DNA from: Clostridium tepidum
GTDB lineage: Bacteria > Bacillota > Clostridia > Clostridiales > Clostridiaceae
Reading direction: 5' to 3'
Assembly: GCF_002008345.1 (NCBI RefSeq)
Contig: NZ_MRAE01000009.1
Location: forward strand, 1-64,000
DNA: 64,000 bases
Part shown: piece by piece, positions 1 to 8,026 of the stretch
How positions within the stretch are numbered: position 1 is the first letter of the stretch
Layout of the letters: each line of letters starts with the position of its first letter
Translations under genes and position numbers: made by a program
The notes under the pieces: model-generated
Databases searched by the model: none
What the model saw: the letters and a program-made list of their open reading frames with translations, nothing else
Told to the model about the DNA's origin: nothing

Positions 1-89
1 ATTTTCCACTATTCTACTTATATTAAAGCTTTCTTTCACCTAAAGCAATATTCACTTTTAAAATTTCATTTTTCAGAATAAATTTTAAA

Positions 90-118
90 TTGATATTTGC
101 TTTATTTTCTGATACAAT
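90..118 (+). promoter_or_regulatory. Putative sigma-A promoter of the symporter gene
   Basis: TTGATA at 90-95 and TACAAT at 113-118 are separated by exactly 17 bases, about 70 bases upstream of the symporter start. Seen directly; activity is inferred. Confidence 0.6.
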
Positions 119-187
119 TTTAAATGTATTTTAATAAAGTAAATAATTCAATAATCATAAAATTATATTAGGAAAGGTGGAAATTAT

Positions 188-1624
188 ATGAGTTTTATAG
201 AAAATTTTATATCAGTATTAAACAATTATCTATGGTCTTATATACTGATAGCATTATTGATAATTTTAGGTTTATTCTTCTCTTTTAAATCTAAATTTGT
301 TCAAATCAGATATTTTAAAGAAATGTTTAGATTATTAGGAGAAGGTGCAAGTAAATCCGCTAGAGAGAAGCACAAAGGGAAAAAAGGCGTTTCCTCTTTT
401 CAAGCTTTCTGTATAAGTACAGCTTCAAGAGTTGGTACTGGTAACTTAGCTGGAGTAGCCATTGCTATTGCATCTGGAGGTCCTGGTGCTGTATTTTGGA
501 TGTGGATTATAGCTGTAATCGGTGGTGCTTCAAGTTTTGTTGAAAGTACTTTAGCACAAATATATAAAGTAGAAGATAAGCATGGATTTAGGGGTGGTCC
601 TGCTTATTATATGGAAAAAGCTTTAAATAAAAAATGGATGGGAATAATATTCTCTATATTAATAACTATAAGTTATGGTCTTGTATTTAATTCTGTGCAA
701 GCTAATACTATCTCTTTAGCTTTTAAACAAGCTTTTGGTATAAATACTCTAATTATAGGAATAATATTAGCAGTTCTTACCTCTCTTATTATATTTGGCG
801 GTGTTAAACGAATTGCTAGAGTTAGTGAAATTATCGTTCCAATAATGGCAATAGCTTATGTATTAGTAGCTTTATTTGTTATTTTAAAAAATATAAGTAG
901 TATTCCTAACATTTTTTCTCTTATTATACAAAATGCTTTTGGTGTAAAACAAGTTGTGGGTGGTGGATTAGGAGCTGCTGTGCTTATGGGTATTAAAAGA
1001 GGATTATTTTCCAACGAAGCCGGAATGGGAAGCGCACCAAATGCTGCTGCAACAGCTAATGTTACTCACCCTGCTAAACAAGGTCTTATTCAAACTTTAG
1101 GTGTATTTACAGATACTATATTAATATGTAGCGCAACTTCTTTTATAGTTTTAATTTCTGGTAGCTATTTAAAAAGTGACTTAACAGGAATTCAGCTTAC
1201 ACAAACTGCATTAAGTTCACAGGTAGGTTCTTGGGGAAATACTTTTATAGCTATTTGTATATTCCTTTTTGCTTTTAGTTCTGTAGTAGGCAATTACTAT
1301 TATGGAGAAACAAACATTGAATTTTTAAAAGGAAGTAAAACAAGCTTACTTTTATATAGAATATGTGTAATAGGTATGGTTCTATTTGGATCTGTTGCTA
1401 AAATTCAAATAGTTTGGGATATGGCTGATCTATTCATGGGATTTATGGCCATAATAAACTTAATTGCTATATCTATGCTATCTAAAATAGCTTTTGCAGC
1501 TTTAAAAGATTATGATAAACAAAAAAAGCAAGGCATAGAGCCTGTATTTTATGCAGATAGTATTGAAGGCTTAAATAATATAGAATGTTGGCCAAAGCGT
1601 AAAGACTCAGAAAAATCAGCATAA
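188..1624 (+). CDS. AGCS-family sodium:alanine/glycine symporter
   Basis: Polytopic inner-membrane carrier that imports alanine or glycine with Na+. The 478-residue protein has about ten hydrophobic segments and the AGCS signature near residues 80-105 (GTGNLAGVAIAIASGGPG), and a second conserved glycine-rich stretch near 255-285 (GLFSNEAGMGSAPNAAA). The length is normal for the family. The ATG follows AGGAAAGGTGG, and a 17-spaced promoter lies upstream. The gene is monocistronic and ends at a strong hairpin terminator. The family is clear; the exact amino acid carried cannot be read from sequence. Confidence 0.93.
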   Translation: MSFIENFISVLNNYLWSYILIALLIILGLFFSFKSKFVQIRYFKEMFRLLGEGASKSAREKHKGKKGVSSFQAFCISTASRVGTGNLAGVAIAIASGGPGAVFWMWIIAVIGGASSFVESTLAQIYKVEDKHGFRGGPAYYMEKALNKKWMGIIFSILITISYGLVFNSVQANTISLAFKQAFGINTLIIGIILAVLTSLIIFGGVKRIARVSEIIVPIMAIAYVLVALFVILKNISSIPNIFSLIIQNAFGVKQVVGGGLGAAVLMGIKRGLFSNEAGMGSAPNAAATANVTHPAKQGLIQTLGVFTDTILICSATSFIVLISGSYLKSDLTGIQLTQTALSSQVGSWGNTFIAICIFLFAFSSVVGNYYYGETNIEFLKGSKTSLLLYRICVIGMVLFGSVAKIQIVWDMADLFMGFMAIINLIAISMLSKIAFAALKDYDKQKKQGIEPVFYADSIEGLNNIECWPKRKDSEKSA

Positions 1625-1675
1625 TATTTTTAAAACTAAACATCTAAATAGTTAACAAGTATTTGAAACTAATTA

Positions 1676-1712
1676 AAGCACTTGAAATTTAATAAAAATT
1701 TCAAGTGCTTTT
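1676..1712 (+). terminator. Rho-independent terminator after the symporter gene
   Basis: A perfect 15 bp stem (AAGCACTTGAAATTT and its complement) with a short AT loop is followed by TTTT. It lies 50 bases past the stop codon. Confidence 0.85.
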
Positions 1713-2015
1713 AAAATTATTTTCATTATTTTATACATATTTAATTTAATTATTTGTATACCTTCACCTTCATATAACTTTTTAATATTCCCCATTTATC
1801 TAAGTTTAATTCTATATATATTATTTTATCTACTATCTATTATGTAATTTTTAAACTACATATAAATATAATGTTTATAATTTTATTTACTATACCTTAA
1901 ATTGCTATTATCTTGTTAATGATTCTAGTAAGTAAAATCATTTTTATTATTATACAAAAACTTCTATTTTTCATGCACATCTAAATTTCATTCGAAATTT
2001 ATTATATTTAAGACA
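1713..2015. other. AT-rich intergenic stretch
   Basis: Lies between the symporter terminator and the terminator of the convergent EIIC gene. I see no ORF with a ribosome site and no clear repeat in it. Confidence 0.5.
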
Positions 2016-2051
2016 AAAACTGTCCCAAAATTTTATTTTGAAACAGTTTTT
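2016..2051 (-). terminator. Terminator of the EIIC-like gene (possibly bidirectional)
   Basis: AAAACTGT pairs with ACAGTTTT around an inner AAAAT/ATTTT stem, with T runs on both sides. It lies 33 bases beyond the stop of the minus-strand gene. Confidence 0.75.
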
Positions 2052-2083
2052 TATCATCTTTTATTAAGCCTATCTATATATTT

Positions 2084-3133
2084 TTAAGCTGTAGCTTGTT
2101 CAACTTCTTGCTCTTCAGAAGCAGCTCTTAATTCTGCAACAGTTCTTATTTTATAGTTTCTAAATATTATTGAGCCTAATAGTCCAGCAAAAGCTCCTGC
2201 TAAAGCACAGAATATAGCTGCTATTGTAACTACTTTAGGATCATTAAATCCATACATAACCATAAGTCCTGCTATTGGAGTAGCTGTTCCTGTAGCATTA
2301 TTTATTAATCCAAAATGAGTTACTATGATACCTGCAAGTCCACCACCTATGAAGTTTGTAACATACACAGGTATAGGATTAGCTGAAATTACATCTGCTT
2401 GAGTCAAAGGCTCTATTGCTACTGCTATAGTTGTGCTTCTATCACCAAATTTTAATCTATGGAATAACACAAAATTCATAAAAGAAGATCCCATTACTGA
2501 AAGAGCTCCTATAGCCATTGGCAATCCTTTAAGCCCTAACATAGCTGTTAATGCCATAGAACTTAATGGTGCTGTTGCAACTACTGTTATAACTCCACCT
2601 AGTATAAATCCCATTATAATTGGACTTTCATTAGCTGCTACTGTTATTATACCGCCTATATTTAATAATGTTGCATTTACAACTGGAGTGGCTCCATTTC
2701 CTATTAATCTAGCTAAAGGTGCCACCAAGGCCACACAGACGATTAAATCTAATCCCTTCGGTACTTTCTTTTCTATTATAGGAACTATAAAAGAAAGTGC
2801 ATAACCAGCTACAAAACCTGGTAATATGCCTAATCCATAACATGATGCTCCAACTAATACAGCATATACTGGTGAAACCCCTAAAGCTAATGGAACTAAA
2901 GTAGCTGCTGCTGCTCCACCCATTCCACCTGCTGCAAGTCCAGTTTCTTTTAATAAATTAATATGTAACATATCTCCGCCTACATAACTTTGGAATGCCT
3001 CTACAAGGAATGTTGCTACCGCTGCATCTGCTAGAGCTCCCATAGCCTTCATTCCCTTTGGCGCTTTTAAACTAAATAAAGAAAATGCACTTAAACAAAG
3101 TAATAATAATAAAGTTCCTTTTAAAATTACCAA
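2084..3133 (-). CDS. PTS EIIC-like (PTS_EIIC_2 type) membrane protein
   Basis: A 349-residue, very hydrophobic Gly/Ala-rich integral membrane protein with about nine to ten membrane segments. It resembles the stand-alone PTS_EIIC_2 (DUF) family of Firmicutes, in which no IIA/IIB domains are attached; none is encoded nearby either, so phosphotransfer is unproven. The C-terminus is a short charged tail (RTVAELRAASEE...). Start is TTG, supported by AAGGGAGGAATAAAGA immediately upstream. It is divergent from an XRE-cupin regulator across a 383-base AT-rich region, which suggests but does not show control by that regulator. Substrate unknown. Confidence 0.75.
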   Translation of the reverse strand: MVILKGTLLLLLCLSAFSLFSLKAPKGMKAMGALADAAVATFLVEAFQSYVGGDMLHINLLKETGLAAGGMGGAAAATLVPLALGVSPVYAVLVGASCYGLGILPGFVAGYALSFIVPIIEKKVPKGLDLIVCVALVAPLARLIGNGATPVVNATLLNIGGIITVAANESPIIMGFILGGVITVVATAPLSSMALTAMLGLKGLPMAIGALSVMGSSFMNFVLFHRLKFGDRSTTIAVAIEPLTQADVISANPIPVYVTNFIGGGLAGIIVTHFGLINNATGTATPIAGLMVMYGFNDPKVVTIAAIFCALAGAFAGLLGSIIFRNYKIRTVAELRAASEEQEVEQATA

Positions 3134-3516
3134 TCTTTATTCCTCCCTTTATAAAATATTGAAATTAAATTTAAAATTTTAAAAATGCTAACGTTTTCCC
3201 TAAGGAATATTTAATATAATTTCATCAACAATTATTTATTATATCAAAACTTTTATAATTGTCTATATATTTTTTCAATTTTTTATTATTTTTTTCATAA
3301 ACACGAATATATAATTCAAACATATATTCATTTAACTTAGAATATTAGTGATTTTTTCAATTTTTAGAAAAAAACTAATTTCACAATTTTATTTTTTTCT
3401 ATTGTTTTCATAAAAATGAATTTAAAAACATTTATAAAATTTAAATAATACATTTAAGAAATTATGCTTTTTATGCTATAATTAATATAAATTAAAAACT
3501 ACATTAGGAGGCTAAA
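3134..3516. promoter_or_regulatory. Divergent intergenic region, EIIC-like gene / XRE-cupin regulator
   Basis: Extremely AT-rich. An extended -10 box TGcTATAAT lies at 3474-3482, 35 bases before the regulator ATG. No convincing operator palindrome was found. The minus-strand promoter could not be placed. Confidence 0.45.
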
Positions 3517-4050
3517 ATGCAGTTAGGTGAAAAAATTAAATACTATAGAAAGAAAAAAGGTCTTACTATAAAAGAATTATCAGAATTAACTAACCTATCC
3601 ATAGGTTTTATAAGTAATTTAGAAAGAGATTTAAATAGTCCTTCTGTAAGTAACTTGCAACAAATTTGTGAAGTATTAGGAATAAATTTGATGGAAATAT
3701 TAAAATCTACAGAAGATAAAGAATATATTGTATGCAAAAATAACCGTAGTGAAATTTTTTCTACAGATGATAAAAAAATAAAATTTGAGATGTTAACTAA
3801 TGGAAATAAAAATTTAAATGCAATAGCTATAACTATAGAAGGAAATACAGATTATAATGATACTTCTTGGGGGCATAGTTATGATGAGTTAGGAATTGTA
3901 GTAAAAGGTTCTTTAGAAATCCAAATGAATACTCAAACTTATCTCCTTCATGAAGGAGATAGCATTTATTTAAACAAATTTACTCCACACAGATATAGAA
4001 ACCCTTCTGATGAAGTTAATGTAACTTATTGGTTTTCCGTAAAAGAATAA
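3517..4050 (+). CDS. XRE-family regulator with C-terminal cupin domain
   Basis: A 177-residue cytoplasmic DNA-binding protein. Residues about 3-60 form a HTH_3 domain (IKYYRKKKGLTIKELSELT, then SIGFISNLERDLNSPSVSNL). Residues about 105-175 form a cupin barrel (WGHSYDELGIVVKGSLEI, LHEGDSIYL, PHRYRNPS). This two-domain architecture is typical of small-molecule-sensing repressors of amine, sugar or amino acid genes. ATG follows TAGGAGGCTAAA. It is divergently transcribed from the EIIC-like gene, a likely target, but the ligand and target are not shown by the sequence. Confidence 0.88.
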   Translation: MQLGEKIKYYRKKKGLTIKELSELTNLSIGFISNLERDLNSPSVSNLQQICEVLGINLMEILKSTEDKEYIVCKNNRSEIFSTDDKKIKFEMLTNGNKNLNAIAITIEGNTDYNDTSWGHSYDELGIVVKGSLEIQMNTQTYLLHEGDSIYLNKFTPHRYRNPSDEVNVTYWFSVKE

Positions 4051-4068
4051 ATATGATACATATATCTT

Positions 4069-4110
4069 ATTTATTACAAATTAATTTATAATATTATATT
4101 TGTAATAAAT
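4069..4110 (+). terminator. Terminator-like hairpin after the XRE-cupin gene
   Basis: ATTTATTACAAAT and its perfect inverse complement (13 bp arms) flank a 16-base AT loop, starting 18 bases after the stop codon. Confidence 0.6.
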
Positions 4111-4127
4111 ATTGATTTAAAGTAAAT

Positions 4128-4161
4128 AAGCAAGAATTAATTAGTTAATTAATTCTTGCTT
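4128..4161 (-). terminator. Hairpin covering the end of the Spo0E-like gene
   Basis: A 16 bp perfect stem (AAGCAAGAATTAATTA) with a 2-base centre. It includes the last codons and stop of the minus-strand gene and could terminate transcription from both sides. Confidence 0.6.
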
Positions 4162-4287
4162 ATAATATTTATATATCAACTTGTCCAATTCTTGACTCAA
4201 TTTCAATATTTCACCCTCATATAAAATTGAATCCATTTCTATCAGATTATTTAATCTTTCTCTTGTTTGTTCTAAAACTTTACCCAT
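4141..4287 (-). CDS. Spo0E-like aspartyl-phosphate phosphatase
   Basis: Small (48 residues from the chosen ATG) two-helix protein with the Spo0E family signature SQELDKLIYKYY near the C-terminus. Family members dephosphorylate Spo0A~P (or other response regulators) and delay sporulation. The frame stays open upstream to 4359, but the upstream part is hydrophobic and unlike the family, so a start at 4287 (MGKVLEQ...) or 4299 (MVRKMGK...) is preferred; no strong ribosome site decides between them. Monocistronic, convergent with the XRE-cupin gene. Confidence 0.8.
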   Translation of the reverse strand: MGKVLEQTRERLNNLIEMDSILYEGEILKLSQELDKLIYKYYKQELIN

Positions 4288-4661
4288 CTTTCTTACCATT
4301 CCTATACATTTTTTATAAAATACATATTTTATTATACATTTTATTACCATAAAATTCAACTTAAATTATCAAAGAAATCATTATTTTTTTTTATAATAAC
4401 TATTTTTTTTGTTTATACATTATATATGTATATTTTTTTTATATATCTTACTTTATTCTTGTAATCAATTCAACACAATCTAAAATTTTTAAATATATAG
4501 TCTAAATAAATTGTAACTTTGTATTTAAGATCTAAATAATTATCTAAAATAAAATTTAAAAATGTTATTTTATGTTTCTTTACTTAATATAATTTATCTG
4601 CTACAATTATAAAGTAATAGTTTTAAGGTAAATAAATATTTTCATATAAGGAAGGATAAAT
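4288..4661. other. AT-rich intergenic stretch upstream of the CHAP-like gene
   Basis: Holds the alternative N-terminus of the Spo0E-like frame and a possible -10 box (TACAAT near 4602) for the following gene. Nothing else recognisable. Confidence 0.4.
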
Positions 4662-5405
4662 ATGAATAAAAATCATAAATTTGATAAACATTTTAATAAT
4701 TTAGATGAAGAAAATCAAGAAAAATATATAGAAGAAATGCATGAAATGGCAGATAAAGCTGCTAAAAAAAATAATTTGATATTTGGAGCAGTAGTCATAC
4801 CTATTGTTATTGTTTGTATTTTAGTTGTTAAACAAATGGTTTCTTTCTCTTTTAATTTAGTTAAGGATGATAGTTCAAATAAAAATAATGGTACCGAAAT
4901 AACTAATAATGTAAACAAGAAAAATGTGAGCAAGAAAACTGAAGAAATTGCTTTAAATAAAAAAATAGCTAAATATATACAAGATAAAAACAATAGGGAA
5001 AAATCTTTTAAAGAAGCTGTTTCAATAAATAAAGGCAGTGAAAAAGGTGTTTCTGTAATATTTATATCTCAATTATACAGAAATAATGGATATGATATAC
5101 CTAAAAATACTATAAGTACTAAAGGATTATTGGAAGAATTAAAGAAGAAAAATTGGACAAAAGAAACAGATTATACAAAATTACAAAAAGGAGATATTTG
5201 TTTTACTACTGTAGATAGTGCAGGTTCTCCATCTCATGCATATATTTTTATGGGTTGGGTAAAAGAAGGAAAAACAGACTATGCTTATGTTTGTGATGGA
5301 CAAACCTCTGATTATGATGATACATTGCACAAAAGAAATTTAAGTATTTCTACCTCAAAAAAAGATAAGATAGCTTTCTTTATGAAAGCACCTAACGAAA
5401 AATAA
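4662..5405 (+). CDS. Membrane-anchored protein with a CHAP/NlpC-like C-terminal domain
   Basis: A 247-residue protein with a charged N-terminus, one membrane segment at about residues 40-60 (VVIPIVIVCILVVKQM) and a Lys/Asn-rich linker. The C-terminal domain of about 130 residues resembles CHAP/NlpC-P60 peptidases: KGDICFTT and PSHAYIFMGW match the GD[IL]xFF and xSHxGIYxG elements. In the position where the catalytic Cys is expected the protein reads GVSVIFISQLY, so Ser seems to replace Cys and no Cys lies in that helix. It may be an inactive binding domain. ATG follows AAGGAAGGATAAAT. Function not known. Confidence 0.6.
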   Translation: MNKNHKFDKHFNNLDEENQEKYIEEMHEMADKAAKKNNLIFGAVVIPIVIVCILVVKQMVSFSFNLVKDDSSNKNNGTEITNNVNKKNVSKKTEEIALNKKIAKYIQDKNNREKSFKEAVSINKGSEKGVSVIFISQLYRNNGYDIPKNTISTKGLLEELKKKNWTKETDYTKLQKGDICFTTVDSAGSPSHAYIFMGWVKEGKTDYAYVCDGQTSDYDDTLHKRNLSISTSKKDKIAFFMKAPNEK

Positions 5406-5446
5406 ATTATTAAAGCTGGTATATTTATACTAGCTTTAATAATTTT
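5406..5446 (+). terminator. Terminator of the CHAP-like gene
   Basis: ATTATTAAAGCT pairs with AGCTTTAATAAT around GGTATATTTATACT, followed by TTTTG. It starts one base after the stop codon. Confidence 0.85.
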
Positions 5447-5473
5447 GTTTTAATATTTACAATAAATAATATT

Positions 5474-5502
5474 CTTCCCCTAAATAATTATTATTTAGGG
5501 AA
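5474..5502. repeat. Short palindromic hairpin
   Basis: TTCCC(C)TAAATAA and TTATTTAGGGAA form a near-perfect stem with a 3-base loop. It lies between two convergent genes and may be a second terminator. Confidence 0.5.
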
Positions 5503-5576
5503 ATTAAAATTTAAAACTTAGGAGTCTATATATTATTTTATACATATTTTATATAAATATACCTAAACCTAAAAAT

Positions 5577-5675
5577 TTAATTTTTAGGTTTATTAGCATT
5601 TTTTTGACCAGTTTGTTGTCTTAACTTAGCATCTTTATTTCCTTCTATTGGTTTATTATTATTGTTTTTTTTCAT
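5577..5675 (-). CDS. Tiny Lys/Asn-rich protein (32 aa), unknown
   Basis: MKKNNNNKPIEGNKDAKLRQ... is a 32-residue basic, hydrophilic peptide. It is supported by an ideal AGGAGGAGATTTT ribosome site before ATG and by a hairpin (5566-5590) at its 3' end that could terminate transcription. It has no hydrophobic segment. The composition recalls minor small acid-soluble spore proteins, but I do not recognise the family. Confidence 0.55.
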   Translation of the reverse strand: MKKNNNNKPIEGNKDAKLRQQTGQKNANKPKN

Positions 5676-5712
5676 AAAATCTCCTCCTAGAGCCATAAAT
5701 ATTCTAAGTAAA

Positions 5713-5766
5713 AATAAATTATAAAGTAACTTTGTAATTTATAAAGCTACTACTTTATAATTTATT
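5713..5766. repeat. Perfect 16 bp inverted repeat upstream of the tiny gene
   Basis: AATAAATTATAAAGTA (5713-5728) and its exact complement (5751-5766) flank a 22-base loop containing an inner CTTT/AAAG pair. On the minus strand it is followed by TTATTTTTA. It lies 38 bases upstream of the 32-aa ORF and could be a leader terminator, an operator or the end of a small RNA. Confidence 0.55.
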
Positions 5767-6144
5767 AACAAAGTCGATTATGAAATATAATTTATATCTC
5801 ATATATATTATTTATATATTACTAAAAAACATACTAAAAATTTATCTACAAAATATACAATAATTATCTTTATCCTATAACTTTCTACTCCAATAATTAT
5901 AATACCTATATATTTTTTAAATTGAAAGTAATCTGCCTCGTCCTTATATAACCATTTCCTAAACTTTATAATAAATAAAAACAAATCTTCATTTAATATT
6001 TTTAATGGATTATATAATATTTTTAGAACTTTACAATTAATAAAAGCTCCTTTAAAAATTAATAGCTTTGTTTATTAATGTATTAATATATTTATTTTTA
6101 TAGGGAAAAATATTAATATATTTTAAATTGTAGGAGGTTGTTTT
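5767..6144. other. AT-rich intergenic stretch before sspH
   Basis: No ORF with a ribosome site is visible on either strand; minus-strand frames here are shadows of low-complexity sequence. A sporulation promoter for sspH is expected but I could not place it. Confidence 0.4.
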
Positions 6145-6336
6145 ATGGAATCTAAACGTGCTAAACAAATAATAGACTCTAAAAAATATATCCCTGTTTA
6201 TTATAAAAATACACCAGTTCATATAGAAAAAGTAGACAATAAAGAAAATATAGCTCATGTTAAAAGCCTAAATACAGATAAAGAAATAGTAGTTAATGTA
6301 AAAACTCTTAGTGAATGTAATAAATTGAATAACTAA
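6145..6336 (+). CDS. sspH: H-type small acid-soluble spore protein
   Basis: A 63-residue protein matching the SspH family along its whole length: MESKRAKQIIDS, YYKNTPVHIEKVD, IAHVKSLNTDKEIVVNVKTL. H-type SASPs are minor proteins of the spore core, made in the forespore. ATG follows TAGGAGGTTGTTTT. Monocistronic. The family assignment is strong; the role in C. species is known only by analogy with Bacillus. Confidence 0.9.
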   Translation: MESKRAKQIIDSKKYIPVYYKNTPVHIEKVDNKENIAHVKSLNTDKEIVVNVKTLSECNKLNN

Positions 6337-6404
6337 AAAGCTATATATAACATATAAAAAAATTTGACTAAAAAAAGCTAAAAACTTATATAATATATTA
6401 ATAA

Positions 6405-6433
6405 AAGGTGCTAAAATTAATTTTTAGCACCTT
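6405..6433 (-). terminator. Terminator of the dUTPase gene
   Basis: AAGGTGCTAAAA pairs with TTTTTAGCACCTT around a 4-base loop, with AT-rich flanks. It lies 10 bases beyond the dut stop and could also end the sspH transcript. Confidence 0.75.
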
Positions 6434-6442
6434 CTATCAGTA

Positions 6443-7069
6443 TTATTTTACTCCTGTATGCCCAAATCCTCCTCCTCTATTTTTTCCTATTTCTTGAGGA
6501 TTTTCGCATTCTACAAAATTAGCTCTTTTATATTCTGTAAATATCATTTGAGCTATTCTTTCTCCTTTATTTATATATATAGTTCCATAAGGATTACCTT
6601 TCTTATCTAAGTATATCTTTTCATTTAATATGCTTAAAATATTATCAGTATCTAAGTTTATATCTTCTTTACTGTTTAAATAATCAAATAAAGATACTTC
6701 ATTATATTCTTCATTTAAAACTTTTAATATACTAGGATCCTTTACTATATCATAAGCTAAATTAGCTAGGTTATATGTATTCTCTAATATAACTCCTACT
6801 GTATCTCTATAATCACTATCTATAGTTCCTGGACTATTTGGAACTCTTAAATTAGTTTTTAAAGATAAACCACTTCTTGGTCTTATTTGTGCCTCCAGTT
6901 TTTCATCCATAGCCATAATAAAATTTAATGGCATAACTTTTATTTCTCCTGGTTTTATTTCCATATCCTTTGTAGCATATAGATCACATCCTGCAGCATT
7001 TAAAGAGCCATAACTAGGCAGTTTACCATTCTCTAAAACCTTTATATAAACATTAACCTTATTTTCCAT
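6443..7069 (-). CDS. dut: dUTP diphosphatase (trimeric type) with an internal insertion
   Basis: Hydrolyses dUTP to dUMP and pyrophosphate. The five trimeric-dUTPase motifs occur in order: AAGCDLYA (about 26-33), PRSGLSLK (65-72), GTIDSDYRDTVGV (80-93), KGERIAQMIF (168-177) and RGGGFGHTG (198-206). The family is usually near 145-150 residues; this one is 208 because about 60 residues (roughly 100-160, acidic, rich in Leu/Asn/Asp) sit between motifs 3 and 4. The catalytic Asp of motif 3 and the motif 5 loop are intact. ATG follows AGGTGAAG. Monocistronic. Confidence 0.9.
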   Translation of the reverse strand: MENKVNVYIKVLENGKLPSYGSLNAAGCDLYATKDMEIKPGEIKVMPLNFIMAMDEKLEAQIRPRSGLSLKTNLRVPNSPGTIDSDYRDTVGVILENTYNLANLAYDIVKDPSILKVLNEEYNEVSLFDYLNSKEDINLDTDNILSILNEKIYLDKKGNPYGTIYINKGERIAQMIFTEYKRANFVECENPQEIGKNRGGGFGHTGVK

Positions 7070-7236
7070 ATTTCTTCACCTCTTCTAGCATAATATATAC
7101 TTGTGTTTAACTATACAAATATATATTATACTATAAAAATCCACATTATAATATTAACTATATAATTTTTTATAAAATCCATATTATATCTCACAAACTT
7201 TATATAAATATCATTAATAAAATTTATAATAATTAT

Positions 7237-7265
7237 TTTAACTTTTCCCAATTTAATGTTATAAT
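7237..7265 (+). promoter_or_regulatory. Extended -10 promoter upstream of a hairpin leader
   Basis: TTTAAC at 7237-7242, a 17-base spacer and TGtTATAAT (TATAAT 7260-7265). The hairpin at 7273 begins almost at the predicted transcript start. Confidence 0.6.
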
Positions 7266-7271
7266 CATATT

Positions 7272-7337
7272 TAAATCATCCTTTGTTTATGTTTTTTACT
7301 TAAAACATTATGTTGCAAAGTGATGATTTTTTATTTT
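7272..7337 (+). ncRNA. Candidate short hairpin RNA or attenuator
   Basis: Directly after the promoter at 7237-7265, AAATCATCcTTTG (7273-7285) pairs with CAAAGtGATGATTT (7316-7329). An inner ATGTTTT/AAAACAT stem stacks in the loop, and a T run follows (7327-7337). A transcript from this promoter would be about 65 nt and would stop here, or the hairpin would attenuate the HesB-like gene that begins at 7405. Structure is seen; expression is inferred. Confidence 0.5.
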
Positions 7338-7404
7338 TTATAATTTTTATTAACTTAATAATAGATTAATATAAAATATTAATAATTATATTTGAGGTGT
7401 TTAT

Positions 7405-7815
7405 ATGCAAAACGATAATTTAGAAATATATATATCAAAAGAAGCTTCAAAAAATTTATCTAAATTACTAAAAGAAAATCATTATTCTTGCGTTAGACTT
7501 TCTTATGTGAAAAGTTGCTGTGCTAAAGGACAGTTAGATATAATACTAGATGATATTAAAGAAAAAGATTTAAAATATAATTGTAATTCAATTATATTAG
7601 TTTATGACAATGAGGTTTCTGATAATATAAAAAAAGTAGAAATAATTCATAAAAATAATAATTTTATGATGAAAATTACTCCCAAAAACAATAATAGTTG
7701 TAAAAATAGTTGTTGTAACAATCACACTTCTTCTACTTGTAATAACAATTGTAATAACAATTGTAATAATAGTAATTGTAATAAAGGTTGTCCTTATAAA
7801 AATAAATCTTTTTAA
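7405..7815 (+). CDS. HesB/IscA-like protein with Cys/Asn-rich tail
   Basis: A 136-residue protein. The first ~95 residues resemble HesB/IscA-like folds (ISKEASKNLSKLL, then VRLSYVKSCCAKGQLDIIL), with a CC pair where A-type Fe-S carriers have a glycine/cysteine element. The tail from about residue 100 is a run of Asn and Cys (pattern CNNNCNNNCNNSNC) with about ten cysteines, ending CPYKNKSF. ATG follows GAGGTGTTTAT. The tail suggests metal binding, thiol cross-linking or a spore-coat role; none is shown. Downstream lies a long imperfect hairpin. Confidence 0.6.
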   Translation: MQNDNLEIYISKEASKNLSKLLKENHYSCVRLSYVKSCCAKGQLDIILDDIKEKDLKYNCNSIILVYDNEVSDNIKKVEIIHKNNNFMMKITPKNNNSCKNSCCNNHTSSTCNNNCNNNCNNSNCNKGCPYKNKSF

Positions 7816-7881
7816 AAATCATAACAAAATTTTTATTTAAACTTCTAATAAACTATAATAAAAAAATCATATTTAGAAATA

Positions 7882-7953
7882 AATTAAAAGAGGTTAGTTA
7901 TAGAGCTTTGTTTAAGTAATTTTTAAAAGCTCATTACTATCCTCCTTTTAATT
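7882..7953. terminator. Long imperfect hairpin between convergent genes
   Basis: AATTAAAAG-AGGTTAGT-TATAGAGCTTT pairs imperfectly with a reverse-complementary arm ending CCTCCTTTTAATT at 7953. It lies between the HesB-like gene and the convergent LURP-one gene and probably ends both. Confidence 0.6.
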
Positions 7954-8026
7954 ATTTTTAAAATAAAATCTAATTTAAAATTATTTTATCCTGATCTCAC
8001 TCTTATTTTTATTTAATCTTTTATAA

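Noticed and set aside
2433-2804. + strand ORF of 123 codons
   Set aside because: Lies entirely antisense to the EIIC-like gene, no ribosome site, unnatural Pro/Asn/Ile composition.
7720-7800. Possible CRISPR-like or microsatellite array
   Set aside because: The repeats are in-frame Asn/Cys codons of the HesB-like gene; no spacers of constant length.
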